Below, one piece after another: positions 6,975 to 14,334 of a stretch of 33,309 bases of DNA. Location: contig CANBDB010000002.1 of the NCBI GenBank assembly GCA_947367285.1, positions 1 through 33,309 of the forward strand. Reading direction: 5' to 3'. Source of the DNA: an uncultured Clostridia bacterium. Its GTDB lineage: Bacteria > Bacillota > Clostridia > Oscillospirales > CAG-272. Both the position numbers and the translations under genes were made by a program. Within the stretch, counting starts at the first letter, position 1. Each line of letters begins with the position of its first letter. The notes beneath the pieces were generated by a model. The model saw only the letters and a program-made list of their open reading frames with translations. It did no database searches and was not told the origin of the DNA.

Positions 6975-7885
6975 AGAAGATCATTGCAATATGCATTAGT
7001 ATAACATTGTTTTGTCTCTCCTTGGTGGGCTGTGATTCGGCGAACATAGCGGTTGGAGTAGAAGACGGAGCAGCATATTTCCATTACTCACAGACTACGC
7101 CGGATATAATTTTGAAGGGGGAAAGCGAAACTAAGATCGAAGATTCCTCCTTCTTCGGTAAACTTAGAACAGCAATTGATGGAAAACCTGCAGTTGAAGA
7201 TGTTTGCAATTGCGAAGCGATTTACAATGTTCGCATCGATAAATACACCTTCGGATTGCATACTCACGGAATAATGGTATCTTCTCCTATGGGTAACAAT
7301 ATCAAGGGCGTTAATGTATTTACGGTTGAGTGTTCTGAAGAAGAGATGAACGAGCTTTTCGATATTATAGAATCTGTATTGGGAACAGAAAATACCGTTT
7401 CGGGCGAGATGCCGAAAAATACTTCCTTGGAGTTTTGGATCACCGAGGATGTGAAAGACCGGGACTGGACCGGACACGATGAGATCTATGGTTGGATGGG
7501 AGCACGAGAGTTCCTCGGCAGCGGATATAAGAAAACGCAGGACGAAGATGGTTCAGATCAGCACCCGGAACATTACGTCAGTTACGTAATTACTGCATGG
7601 CCCGATTACGCAGACGGAGGTCAGTTCGTAACTGATATCACCGTTACCGATCCCGCTGTTAAAGTGTATGGGCTTACAATAGCATCCACCTTCGAGGAAT
7701 TTGATGCTGTGTTTGAACCCCTTGGATATGAGCTTTCTTGGGGTGAAGGCACAATCAAAACACGTGTTGCAACAAGGGACGGTATTACCTTCAGACTGAC
7801 ACGTGCGGTTGAGGATAACCCGGATGTTGTTCCGATGTTCCGCATTACCGCAGCAATAACCAACCGCGAAGGAATCGAATTCTAA
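6971..7885 (+). CDS. putative lipoprotein, 304 residues
   Basis: The start overlaps the previous gene by 4 bases, so it belongs to the first ECF operon. The N-terminus is a lipoprotein signal peptide with the lipobox LVGC at Cys21. The mature part is hydrophilic and would sit on the outer face of the membrane. The family was not recognised. It contains a central segment with CSEEEMNELFDIIESVLG and a C-terminal region with VYGLTIASTFEEFDAVFEPLGYEL. It could be a sensor or effector of the ECF response; that is inferred from operon position only. Confidence 0.8.
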   Translation: MKKIIAICISITLFCLSLVGCDSANIAVGVEDGAAYFHYSQTTPDIILKGESETKIEDSSFFGKLRTAIDGKPAVEDVCNCEAIYNVRIDKYTFGLHTHGIMVSSPMGNNIKGVNVFTVECSEEEMNELFDIIESVLGTENTVSGEMPKNTSLEFWITEDVKDRDWTGHDEIYGWMGAREFLGSGYKKTQDEDGSDQHPEHYVSYVITAWPDYADGGQFVTDITVTDPAVKVYGLTIASTFEEFDAVFEPLGYELSWGEGTIKTRVATRDGITFRLTRAVEDNPDVVPMFRITAAITNREGIEF

Positions 7886-7903
7886 AACGAAAGGAGCCAC
7901 GAG

Positions 7904-8509
7904 ATGAGGAGAATAACTGCGCTTGCTATTTGCTTGACACTTGTTATGCTATGCCTTGCAGGTTGCCAAGAGAAAAATGAATATACGCCCACCGGCGAGT
8001 TCTATATCAAAACATCTCCTTCTCGCGGTGATGGCGGTGTTGCAGAAGTCATCAGCCTTGAAGCTGAGCACAAGACTTATGAAGGCGATGGCGACATTAC
8101 CGTTCCTATGACAGTAGGACTGGGTCATCTGCCCGGTCATGATTTATACGGTGATGATGTTCAGGACACCTTCTATGTGCTTTATAAAATCATCGAATCT
8201 CCCTGGACTGCCGATAAGAAATCTGCTTGGGAGAAGAAGGTGGAATATACAGACTCTTGGTACGACTCCAAGTACGATTCCACCGAACAGGAAAATCGCT
8301 CGTTTCTGATTTTTCCTCATTATGGTGAGTTCTACCCGCTGTATAAGGAAACGGTTGACATTGTCTTTCCGGCAGACGTAGAAAAAGGAACTTTCTATGT
8401 AGAGCTATATACCGTGATTGAAGGACAAGAGGATCAGCAGTTTGCAGAACTCAGTTTTTACTTCAAACGAGAAAACGGAGTTTTGACATTAGATCCTCAT
8501 GATCGATGA
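7904..8509 (+). CDS. putative lipoprotein, 201 residues
   Basis: The protein starts with a signal peptide and lipobox CLAGC (Cys21), followed by a mature domain rich in beta-strand and acidic residues (FYIKTSPSRGDGGVAEVISL, then LYKETVDIVFPADVEKGTFYVELYTV). AAGGAG precedes the ATG and the gene lies 18 bases after the previous one, in the same operon. The C-terminal half has an immunoglobulin-like or transport-associated strand pattern, but no family can be named. Confidence 0.8.
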   Translation: MRRITALAICLTLVMLCLAGCQEKNEYTPTGEFYIKTSPSRGDGGVAEVISLEAEHKTYEGDGDITVPMTVGLGHLPGHDLYGDDVQDTFYVLYKIIESPWTADKKSAWEKKVEYTDSWYDSKYDSTEQENRSFLIFPHYGEFYPLYKETVDIVFPADVEKGTFYVELYTVIEGQEDQQFAELSFYFKRENGVLTLDPHDR

Positions 8510-8527
8510 GAAAAGGAGGCACAGCCA

Positions 8528-8881
8528 ATGAAGAAAAGAATGATAAGCATTGGAGAGATTTTGATATCTCTTGGATTGATTCCGCTTTGGTTTGTCAAAT
8601 TCTTTCACGGAGTAGGCCATCTGCCCAGCCAAAGTGATCCCAACACAATCGTGCAGGTTGACTTTTATCACAGTATGTATGAGAACATAAACGCAGATTT
8701 TGAATTTATGTTCCCCGTGTCGATGGTATTGATTGCGCTCTCTGCAATCTTTTCCGCAGTCTGTTTGAAGTTTGCGAGCAACAAGAAAATGCATACTGTT
8801 GGTCATATTCTCTTTGGAATCACAGTTGTAGCGTTCTTGTTATCGCTTCTCCTTGCCTCGACCGTGAGAAGAGGATACTGA
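8528..8881 (+). CDS. small membrane protein, three helices
   Basis: This 117-residue protein has membrane segments at about 7-25, 61-81 and 90-110, with an extracytoplasmic loop of about 35 residues (HGVGHLPSQSDPNTIVQVDFY). AAAGGAGG precedes the ATG 18 bases after the previous gene, so it is part of the operon. The GVGHLPS loop resembles LGHLPGHD in the preceding lipoprotein (residues 70-77), a small hint of shared context. The function is unknown. Confidence 0.75.
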   Translation: MKKRMISIGEILISLGLIPLWFVKFFHGVGHLPSQSDPNTIVQVDFYHSMYENINADFEFMFPVSMVLIALSAIFSAVCLKFASNKKMHTVGHILFGITVVAFLLSLLLASTVRRGY

Positions 8882-8895
8882 CAATTAACCACGTA

Positions 8896-8921
8896 TAAGC
8901 CGTCGAAATGTCGACGGCTTA
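8896..8921. terminator. intra-operon hairpin
   Basis: A perfect 11-bp stem, TAAGCCGTCGA (8896-8906) with TCGACGGCTTA (8911-8921), closes an AATG tetraloop. There is no T-run, so it may be a weak terminator or an mRNA-stability element between the genes at 8528 and 8958. Confidence 0.5.
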
Positions 8922-8957
8922 CACGGCTATATACAGATAGCCAAAGGAGGATGAAAA

Positions 8958-9314
8958 GTGGATAGGAAGTTTGATTTCAAAAAGATGTTACTACTCGTTT
9001 CTCCACTACTTGCCTTTGCCGTACTTCTTGTTCCGTATAGCTGGGCGAACCAGGCCTTTATAGTTGATTGGCTTGGTTGTGGATGCCCCAAAATGGACGA
9101 GCTCGGGAATATGATTACCCCCGACTTTAACGCAAACGATTTTACATCACTATTTTGGGGACTGATTTCGTTGTGCGTCACGATTTCGGCTGTGCTGTTA
9201 TCGAGAAAGATCTCCAAGAATAAGTGGTGGCTTAGAATCGTGTATGTGGTAGGAATGCTGGCAGTATCTCTGCTGATTTCTTATCAGTTCATTCAGATGA
9301 TGATGTGGAATTAA
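8958..9314 (+). CDS. small membrane protein, three helices
   Basis: The GTG start at 8958 fits AGGAGG about 10 bases upstream; a nearby ATG at 8951 is in another frame. The 118-residue product has hydrophobic segments at about 10-30, 62-82 and 90-112. A loop carries CGCP (residues 41-44), a possible metal or redox site. Its arrangement of helices matches the protein at 8528, so the two may be distantly related or form a complex. The function is unknown. Confidence 0.7.
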   Translation: MDRKFDFKKMLLLVSPLLAFAVLLVPYSWANQAFIVDWLGCGCPKMDELGNMITPDFNANDFTSLFWGLISLCVTISAVLLSRKISKNKWWLRIVYVVGMLAVSLLISYQFIQMMMWN

Positions 9315-9331
9315 GAATGAGGTGACTTTGA

Positions 9332-9538
9332 ATGTATAAATACGAATACGAAAAAGTAAGCTGTGAATTAGGCGGTTGGGGCTTAGGATCAGGTAATATC
9401 TATGAGATTGATGACTACCGTTCTATTATCGATAAAAGAGCAAAGGAAGGCTGGCGCTATGTCGGATATATTCCCACAAGACAGCGCGGTACCGGACACG
9501 TCCAGGAACTCGACTTAATTTTTGAGAAAGAGACTTGA
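9332..9538 (+). CDS. DUF4177-like small protein
   Basis: This 68-residue protein has the DUF4177 pattern: MYKYEYEKV at the start, IIDKRAKEGWRYVGYIP in the middle and LDLIFEKE at the end. Proteins of this family are small, cytosolic and uncharacterised, and are common in Firmicutes. A GAGGTGACTTTGA stretch precedes the ATG. It lies 17 bases after the previous gene in the operon. Confidence 0.8.
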   Translation: MYKYEYEKVSCELGGWGLGSGNIYEIDDYRSIIDKRAKEGWRYVGYIPTRQRGTGHVQELDLIFEKET

Positions 9539-9548
9539 GGTAGTCGCT

Positions 9549-9977
9549 GTGAAAAAAGTATTAATTCTTATACTTGCTGTAACGGTGATTTTTGCGTTAT
9601 CTGCTTGCGGAATAGGAAAAACCAAAATCGAAGATTATGAGTGGAAAATGCGCACGATCACACACATCGAAGATAATCAACCTGTTTATGATGCGGCTGC
9701 AGAAAAAATCAGTACGCATCCCGAAGTAAAGATTATCGAAATGTCTCTCGTAGCAAAGGACGGCAAGATTACGATTACCGATGTTACGAACGGTAAGACC
9801 TATGAAGGGACTTATACCGTATCGGGCAAAAATCCTGAAGGAACGGATTATCATATCACGATAGACGGCAAATCGGGTTATGCCGGCGTCGCTATAACCA
9901 CATACGCAAACGGAACGGAAGAGCCAACTTTGCCGATTACTCTTGACGGATATTCAATGTATTTTTACGGTGAATAA
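9549..9977 (+). CDS. putative lipoprotein with lipocalin-like beta domain
   Basis: The GTG at 9549 is chosen because GAGG lies 8 bases upstream; a TTG at 9522 is possible but has no such site. The 142-residue product has a lipobox ALSAC (Cys20). The mature part is a beta-rich domain with DGKITITDVTNGKTYEGTYTVSGKN and YHITIDGKSGYAGVAITTYANG, a pattern seen in many exported clostridial proteins of unknown function. It resembles the terminal domain of the anti-sigma protein at 5592. It is the last gene of the operon, before a hairpin. Confidence 0.75.
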   Translation: MKKVLILILAVTVIFALSACGIGKTKIEDYEWKMRTITHIEDNQPVYDAAAEKISTHPEVKIIEMSLVAKDGKITITDVTNGKTYEGTYTVSGKNPEGTDYHITIDGKSGYAGVAITTYANGTEEPTLPITLDGYSMYFYGE

Positions 9978-9983
9978 CAAATT

Positions 9984-10013
9984 GCCCTCGTTCAAAAAAG
10001 AGCGAGGGCTTTC
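9984..10013 (+). terminator. terminator of the lipoprotein operon
   Basis: GCCCTCG (9984-9990) pairs with CGAGGGC (10003-10009), with a 12-base loop and TTTC after it. It is of modest strength. Confidence 0.65.
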
Positions 10014-10055
10014 AAAAATTTTGAGAAAATATAAGACCAACGCCTAAAAAAACGT

Positions 10056-10071
10056 ACTTAATGGGTGAAAG
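10056..10071 (+). promoter_or_regulatory. motif shared by two ECF operons, copy 2
   Basis: ACTTAATGGGTGAAAG matches ACTTAATAAGTGAAAG at 4980-4995 in 14 of 16 positions and sits at a similar distance from the sigma gene. It is a likely ECF-dependent promoter element. Confidence 0.5.
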
Positions 10072-10103
10072 CGCTTTTAGATCAGACAAGGGAGGTGAAC
10101 AAC

Positions 10104-10658
10104 ATGGATGATCTGAGAATCATAGAACTCTACTTTGAAAGAGACGAACAGGCAATCAAGGAGACGGATGCAAAGTACGGCAAGCTCTGCCACAGTATCG
10201 CCTATAACATTCTGAGCAATCACGAGGATTCGGAAGAATGCGTCAACGATACATACGTTGGTGTGTGGAACGCAATTCCACCCACAAGACCGAACAACTT
10301 TATGTCTTTCGTTTGTAAGATCGCAAGAAATCTGTCTTTGAAACGGTTGGAGTTTATGAAACGTGAGAAACGGTCAGCGGACATAATGCTGTCCCTGGAT
10401 GAACTGGAATCGGTACTGCCGGATGATCGTTATGCTCCCGATGTGAGCGATGAAGAGGTCGGTAAGCTGATCAGTAAGTTTCTCCGTACACAAAAAGAAG
10501 ATGTTCGAAACGTCTTCATTCGCAAATATTACTTCTTCGATTCCATCGGAGATATTGCAGAGCGCTTCGGTTTTACCGAGAGCAAGGTGAAGAACATGTT
10601 GTTCTACACCCGAAACAAACTAAGAGACTATCTCATTAAGGAGGGCGTTGAAATATGA
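10104..10658 (+). CDS. ECF-type sigma-70 family factor (second pair)
   Basis: GGGAGG lies about 9 bases upstream of the ATG at 10104, which is preferred over a GTG at 10095. The 184-residue protein has region 2 at about 20-85 (SEECVNDTYVGVWNAIPPTRPNNFMSFVCKIARNLSLKRLE) and region 4 at about 125-180 (VFIRKYYFFDSIGDIAERFGFTESKVKNMLFYTRNKLRDYL). It is paralogous to the factor at 5035 and has the same 4-base overlap with a membrane partner, so the two operons probably arose by duplication. Whether the two factors cross-talk is open; the shared upstream motif suggests overlapping promoter specificity. Confidence 0.93.
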   Translation: MDDLRIIELYFERDEQAIKETDAKYGKLCHSIAYNILSNHEDSEECVNDTYVGVWNAIPPTRPNNFMSFVCKIARNLSLKRLEFMKREKRSADIMLSLDELESVLPDDRYAPDVSDEEVGKLISKFLRTQKEDVRNVFIRKYYFFDSIGDIAERFGFTESKVKNMLFYTRNKLRDYLIKEGVEI

Positions 10659-11830
10659 AAACACCGAGAACGGCAAATGCAGTCGGTCATATTGATGATG
10701 ATCTCATCACTGCCGCAGCAGAATGCAAAAAGAAAACAAAGCATAATCCGTGGCTCAAATGGGGTTCCATAGCAGCTTGCTTTGCGTTGCTCGTCATCGC
10801 AGGTACAGCGATCCTGCCGTCGTTATTCGGCGGTGATGGAGGTACAACAAATAAATATAAGGACTTCATCCAGGCGGGGGAATCTGCAATTATTTGGCCG
10901 TGGGAATATCAGACAGTATATGAAAAATACACGGAACTGAAATTTGATGGCATTGAATACCTTGGCAGAGGACGCGAGGTATCGGCTTCGCACGTTGGCG
11001 AGATCATTGGTAACCACACCGTGGTAGGATATGACGAGATCAATAGTGGTAAGAAATACACCAAAGAGTTTGAAGTATATAAGCTGAAGGATGTTGCACA
11101 GAGTCAGTTTGTTGCAGTGAAAATGGAGGGCAAGTATTACGTCTTCAAGAATGACAAGTATGCTCCTCCAAGCACCTTGGGCGAATTGTTCAACTTAGTA
11201 GATCTGCCGAAAGTGATTGAGCTAAACGAGTTCTCTGAAAACGGTGACGGCCCAAACAAGAACCACTATGTTTTGAAAAGCGATGATTACGTGTGGGAAG
11301 TGCTTGCCGGTTGTAAAAATGCAGATTTCGTTGAAGACGATAAATGGACAGTTCACAAGAGGGATCATCTCAGCTTCACAGTAACCTCTGAGACATTGGG
11401 AGTGTATCGTGTCGCAATGTACGTTACGGCAGACGGTTATCTTTGGACGAATGCGTTCAGTTATCAGTACCTCTTCAATATCGGCGAGGATGCAGCCGGA
11501 AAGATTATTAAATACGCGAAAGAAAACTCTTCCGAAGCAGAATATAAACCGTATCAAAACCGGATTGTTGGCAAGGTTGTAGAGGTCACCGACGAATATA
11601 TTTTGATCGATGACACAGTGCTCTGTAATAACCCGTCTGATGGCACCACATACAAGGTCTTGCTGAATGACCTGCGCATTTCACGCTACGTTGATCACGA
11701 GATCATCAAGGTTGGCAGCACCGTGCAGATCACATTTGAGGGTGAAATTGACGAAGCAAATACAATTGATAGTGCAATCTCTGCATCTCAGGTGAAAATC
11801 TCCGGTGGAGATGTGCTGATTCCCGAATAA
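10655..11830 (+). CDS. membrane-anchored putative anti-sigma factor with DUF3221-like C-terminus
   Basis: This 391-residue protein has a short cytoplasmic head (1-33), one helix (about 34-57, WLKWGSIAACFALLVIAGTAILPSLF) and a long exported part. The C-terminal 85 residues (NRIVGKVVEVTDEYILID, then GSTVQITFEGEI) look like an OB-fold of the DUF3221 type. The helix and its flanks resemble those at 5592 and 19899, but the ectodomains differ. The start overlaps the sigma gene by 4 bases. It probably holds the sigma factor at the membrane and senses something outside the cell, but ligand and release mechanism are unknown. Confidence 0.75.
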   Translation: MKTPRTANAVGHIDDDLITAAAECKKKTKHNPWLKWGSIAACFALLVIAGTAILPSLFGGDGGTTNKYKDFIQAGESAIIWPWEYQTVYEKYTELKFDGIEYLGRGREVSASHVGEIIGNHTVVGYDEINSGKKYTKEFEVYKLKDVAQSQFVAVKMEGKYYVFKNDKYAPPSTLGELFNLVDLPKVIELNEFSENGDGPNKNHYVLKSDDYVWEVLAGCKNADFVEDDKWTVHKRDHLSFTVTSETLGVYRVAMYVTADGYLWTNAFSYQYLFNIGEDAAGKIIKYAKENSSEAEYKPYQNRIVGKVVEVTDEYILIDDTVLCNNPSDGTTYKVLLNDLRISRYVDHEIIKVGSTVQITFEGEIDEANTIDSAISASQVKISGGDVLIPE

Positions 11831-11839
11831 AGAATATCT

Positions 11840-11867
11840 AAGGGCATCACAGAAATGTGATGCCCTT
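11840..11867. terminator. hairpin after the second ECF operon
   Basis: A perfect 11-bp stem, AAGGGCATCAC (11840-11850) with GTGATGCCCTT (11857-11867). It lacks a T-run on the + side but is well placed to end the operon before the WYL promoter. Confidence 0.65.
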
Positions 11868-11874
11868 ACAAATG

Positions 11875-11906
11875 GGTAGAAAAAGTCACAATTTTATGAT
11901 ATAATA
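11875..11906 (+). promoter_or_regulatory. 32-bp promoter repeat, copy 2 (WYL gene promoter)
   Basis: This 32-bp segment is identical to 4807-4838. TATAAT at 11900-11905 lies 35 bases before the ATG of the WYL regulator. The identity extends upstream of the -10 through GTCACAATTTTATGA, so a shared regulator-binding site, possibly for the WYL protein itself, is likely. Confidence 0.7.
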
Positions 11907-11940
11907 TTGTTAAAAACAATTCCTCCGAAGGAGAACGAAT

Positions 11941-12906
11941 ATGGCAGACAAGAACAGACCGTTACACATACTGAAATACCTGTGGGATCACACCGACGAG
12001 GAACATCCTGCGATCATAACAGATATCCTTGCTCATCTTGAAGAGTGTGGAATTCACACGAATAGAAAGACGGTTGCCTCGGATCTTGCGGATCTCCAGG
12101 ATAGCGGATTTGACATTGTCTGCAATAAGAGCCGACAGAACCAATACTTCATCGGCAGCAGATCGCTCGAACTTGCCGAGCTGAAAATGATCGTGGATGC
12201 GATCCAGGCGGCAAAGTTTATCTCAGAGAGCAAGAGCCTGACTCTTATTGAAAAGGTTTCTTCCTTGGCAAGTCCTCATCAGGCAGAGCAGCTCAAGCGA
12301 CGTCTGTACGTTGAAGGTAAAGCTAAGACCACAAATGAAACTGTCAATTATACGGTTGATCTGCTGCAGTCTGCCATCCAATTGCATAAGGCGGTAGAAT
12401 TCCAATACATAGAGTACACACCGAGAAAAGAAAAGGTTTTGAAGTACGATGGATACACCTATCGCTTCTCTCCATATGACCTTGTGTGGAACAATGACAG
12501 CTACTATGTTTTTGGCTGGATAGAAAAGTATAAGAAGGTCATCAAGTTCCGTGTCGACAGAATGCATCGCCCGAAGTTCTCGGAGGTCGAGTACCATCCA
12601 AGACCGGACGATTATGACATTCAAGAATACTGCGAACAGGTCTTCATGATGTACGACGGAACTCGGAGCATCGTCAAGCTGAAATGCGATAACAGCCTCA
12701 TGAAGACGATTGTAGACCGTTTCGGTGAAGACGTGGAAACACACCTGCTCGACGATAAATCCTTTATGGTGACCGCAGAAATCGCTGTTGGCCCTCCGTT
12801 CTTTTCGTGGGTGTTCAATTACTGCGGAAAGATACAGATCATCGAGCCACAAAGTGTGAAAGAAGAGTATTTGAATCAAGTAAAAGAAGCATACAACAAC
12901 ATCTGA
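11941..12906 (+). CDS. WYL-domain transcriptional regulator
   Basis: This 321-residue protein has an N-terminal winged HTH at about 5-65 (LHILKYLWDHTDEEHPAIITDILAHLEECGIHTNRKTVASDLADL) and a WYL domain at about 140-215 (YTPRKEKVLKYDGYTYRFSPYDLVWNNDSYYVFGW...KVIKFRVDRM). A C-terminal extension of the WCX type follows. WYL domains bind nucleic acid or small nucleotide ligands, and such regulators control DNA-damage, phage-defence and CRISPR genes in other bacteria. CGAAGGAG precedes the ATG. It is expressed from the 32-bp repeat promoter and ends in its own terminator, so it is monocistronic. Its second likely target is the copy of that promoter at 4807. Confidence 0.93.
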   Translation: MADKNRPLHILKYLWDHTDEEHPAIITDILAHLEECGIHTNRKTVASDLADLQDSGFDIVCNKSRQNQYFIGSRSLELAELKMIVDAIQAAKFISESKSLTLIEKVSSLASPHQAEQLKRRLYVEGKAKTTNETVNYTVDLLQSAIQLHKAVEFQYIEYTPRKEKVLKYDGYTYRFSPYDLVWNNDSYYVFGWIEKYKKVIKFRVDRMHRPKFSEVEYHPRPDDYDIQEYCEQVFMMYDGTRSIVKLKCDNSLMKTIVDRFGEDVETHLLDDKSFMVTAEIAVGPPFFSWVFNYCGKIQIIEPQSVKEEYLNQVKEAYNNI

Positions 12907-12911
12907 TGAAA

Positions 12912-12942
12912 AAGGTGGGCGCAAATACGCCCACCTTTTTTT
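12912..12942 (+). terminator. terminator of the WYL gene
   Basis: AAGGTGGGCG (12912-12921) pairs with CGCCCACCTT (12928-12937) and is followed by T-rich sequence. Confidence 0.92.
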
Positions 12943-12959
12943 GACTTTTCAAAAACCCC

Positions 12960-12988
12960 TTGTGTTCAAACCAATGTTCGTGTATAAT
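12960..12988 (+). promoter_or_regulatory. promoter of the ImmR/ImmA-like pair
   Basis: TTGTGT (12960-12965) and TATAAT (12983-12988) are separated by 17 bases. The start point would fall about 12995, just before the operator at 13000. Confidence 0.7.
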
Positions 12989-12999
12989 ATGGTTACAGT

Positions 13000-13017
13000 G
13001 TTCAGTAAACACTGAAC
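13000..13017. promoter_or_regulatory. operator palindrome 1 (ImmR-like)
   Basis: GTTCAGTAAACACTGAAC has perfect 7-bp arms and lies right after the -10 box, where bound repressor would block transcription. An overlapping palindrome CAGTGTT/AACACTG spans 12998-13015. A second copy of the motif is at 14076-14093. Confidence 0.7.
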
Positions 13018-13040
13018 GCGAATGAGAAAGGGGTGTTTCC

Positions 13041-13436
13041 GTGAAGATCAATCACACATTTGGAACATTCATAAAAGAGAAAAGAAAAGAGAGATGCGTC
13101 TCTCTGCGAAAATTTGCTGAACAAGTTGGAATATCTCCGGTGTATCTTTCTAACCTTGAAAACGACCGTATGCCCGCCCCGAAAGACGATGTCGTTTCAA
13201 GCATAGCAAGACAGCTCCATCTCAATGAAGCAGATACCGCGATGCTTTACGATCTTGCGGCGAAAGCTAAAAACAGCACCGTGGTGTCACAGGATCTGCC
13301 GGATTACATAATGGAAAGAGACATTGTCCGAATCGCACTCAGAACGGCGAAGGACGTTGACGCAACTGACGAGGAATGGCAAGAGTTTATAGCCAGCCTC
13401 GAGGCGCGTAGGAGGAAGAAACAGGAGGGCGAATAA
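13041..13436 (+). CDS. XRE-family repressor, ImmR-like
   Basis: The GTG start at 13041 follows AAAGGGG. The 131-residue protein has a Cro/CI-type HTH at about 8-62 (FGTFIKEKRKERCVSLRKFAEQVGISPVYLSNLENDR). The C-terminal part is charged. Its gene overlaps the ImmA-like protease gene by one base. In ICEBs1 and related elements, the ImmR repressor keeps the element silent until the ImmA protease cuts it; the layout here is the same. Two matching palindromes flank the pair, which suggests the repressor controls itself and the genes to the right. Confidence 0.85.
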   Translation: MKINHTFGTFIKEKRKERCVSLRKFAEQVGISPVYLSNLENDRMPAPKDDVVSSIARQLHLNEADTAMLYDLAAKAKNSTVVSQDLPDYIMERDIVRIALRTAKDVDATDEEWQEFIASLEARRRKKQEGE

Positions 13437-14044
13437 TGATCGAAATCAAATACTTGCGACCAGAGCTCCTCGAAGCAATCGCAAGGAACACTTTGAAAAA
13501 GTATGACGAGAGTCTTGTTAGCGGTTATGATGCCAAGGAGGTTCCCATCGAGGATATTATTGAAAGCATGGGACTCTCATTGGAATACCAGTACATTCGC
13601 AACAATGGACGTATCCTGGGCGAAACCGTCTTCGATGATGCCTATGTCCCAATCTACAATATGGATGAAAAGCGATATGAGCTCATCTTTGTTGAGCGTG
13701 GGACGATCATTCTTGATGCGAGCCTTCTGCGATGCAGAACACGTGGAAGACATCGCTTCACGGCAGCTCACGAGCTTGCACACTGGCTTATTCACCAAGA
13801 ATTGTATTCGGGTACTGGTGATGCGGCAGCGATGCTGAAAAGCCTCAGTAAAAGCTCAGAGGCAGATAGAAGAATAGAGCTTCAGGCAGATATGCTTGCA
13901 AGTGCTTTGCTTCTTCCCATCAGCCAAGTCAAAAAAGCGTTTTATCGGACTTCGGGCGAAGACCGAGTATCACGGTTGGCGGCACAGTTTGGCGTTTCCA
14001 ATCAGGCGATGGAAATCAGACTGCGCAACCACCATCTGATATAA
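13436..14044 (+). CDS. ImmA/IrrE-family metallo-endopeptidase
   Basis: This 202-residue protein carries the zinc-protease motif HELAH (His112, Glu113, His116) in FTAAHELAHWLIH, and a third ligand in IELQADMLASALLLP (Glu148). The C-terminal region (VSRLAAQFGVSNQAMEIRLRNH) is the usual HTH-like end of this family. It overlaps the repressor gene by one base, so the two are translated together. By analogy to ImmA it would inactivate the partner repressor by cleavage upon a cell signal. The length is normal and the active site is intact. Confidence 0.92.
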   Translation: MIEIKYLRPELLEAIARNTLKKYDESLVSGYDAKEVPIEDIIESMGLSLEYQYIRNNGRILGETVFDDAYVPIYNMDEKRYELIFVERGTIILDASLLRCRTRGRHRFTAAHELAHWLIHQELYSGTGDAAAMLKSLSKSSEADRRIELQADMLASALLLPISQVKKAFYRTSGEDRVSRLAAQFGVSNQAMEIRLRNHHLI

Positions 14045-14067
14045 AGCCGATAAAACGGCTTTTTTTA
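14045..14067 (+). terminator. terminator of the ImmR/ImmA-like pair
   Basis: AGCCG (14045-14049) pairs with CGGCT (14056-14060), followed by seven T. The stem is short but the T-run is strong. Confidence 0.75.
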
Positions 14068-14075
14068 CCCATAGT

Positions 14076-14093
14076 GTTCAGTATTTACTGAAC
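14076..14093. promoter_or_regulatory. operator palindrome 2 (ImmR-like)
   Basis: GTTCAGTATTTACTGAAC has 8-bp arms and matches the operator at 13000 (GTTCAGT and ACTGAAC arms, same spacing). It lies upstream of the next transcription unit, whose extended -10 is at 14187. Confidence 0.7.
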
Positions 14094-14182
14094 AAAAACG
14101 GTGCCCGACTCATTATATCACCGACTTCAAGAAAATTTTGTCAATAACGGTACAGAATATTACAAAATTCTGCGTGGGGCTT

Positions 14183-14192
14183 TTGGTATAAT
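14183..14192 (+). promoter_or_regulatory. extended -10 promoter upstream of the zinc-ribbon gene
   Basis: TTGGTATAAT contains TATAAT at 14187-14192 with a TGG extension just upstream. No good -35 is seen. It would start a leader of about 135 bases before the gene at 14335. Confidence 0.6.
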
Positions 14193-14226
14193 AGTGTCGA
14201 GGAAATGACTGAGCCGTAAGATAACA

Positions 14227-14330
14227 ATCACTTCCTATCAGAAAAGATCACTTTCATTTATCTAAACAGGAAGGAGTTTATCAATAAGGGTCGAGAAGTT
14301 TTTCTCAAATTCAAAAATAAAGGAAGTGAT
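14227..14330 (+). promoter_or_regulatory. leader with inverted repeat covering the ribosome-binding site
   Basis: ATCACTTCCT (14227-14236) is a perfect 10-bp complement of AGGAAGTGAT (14321-14330), which contains the ribosome-binding site of the gene at 14335. A small hairpin GAGAA/TTCTC (14293-14305) lies between. Pairing in the mRNA would limit translation. Confidence 0.5.
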
Positions 14331-14334
14331 CGGT

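Noticed and set aside
12223..12924. Minus-strand ORF of 233 residues opposite the WYL gene
   Set aside because: Shadow frame; no ribosome-binding site and no family, while the + strand gene has clear domains.
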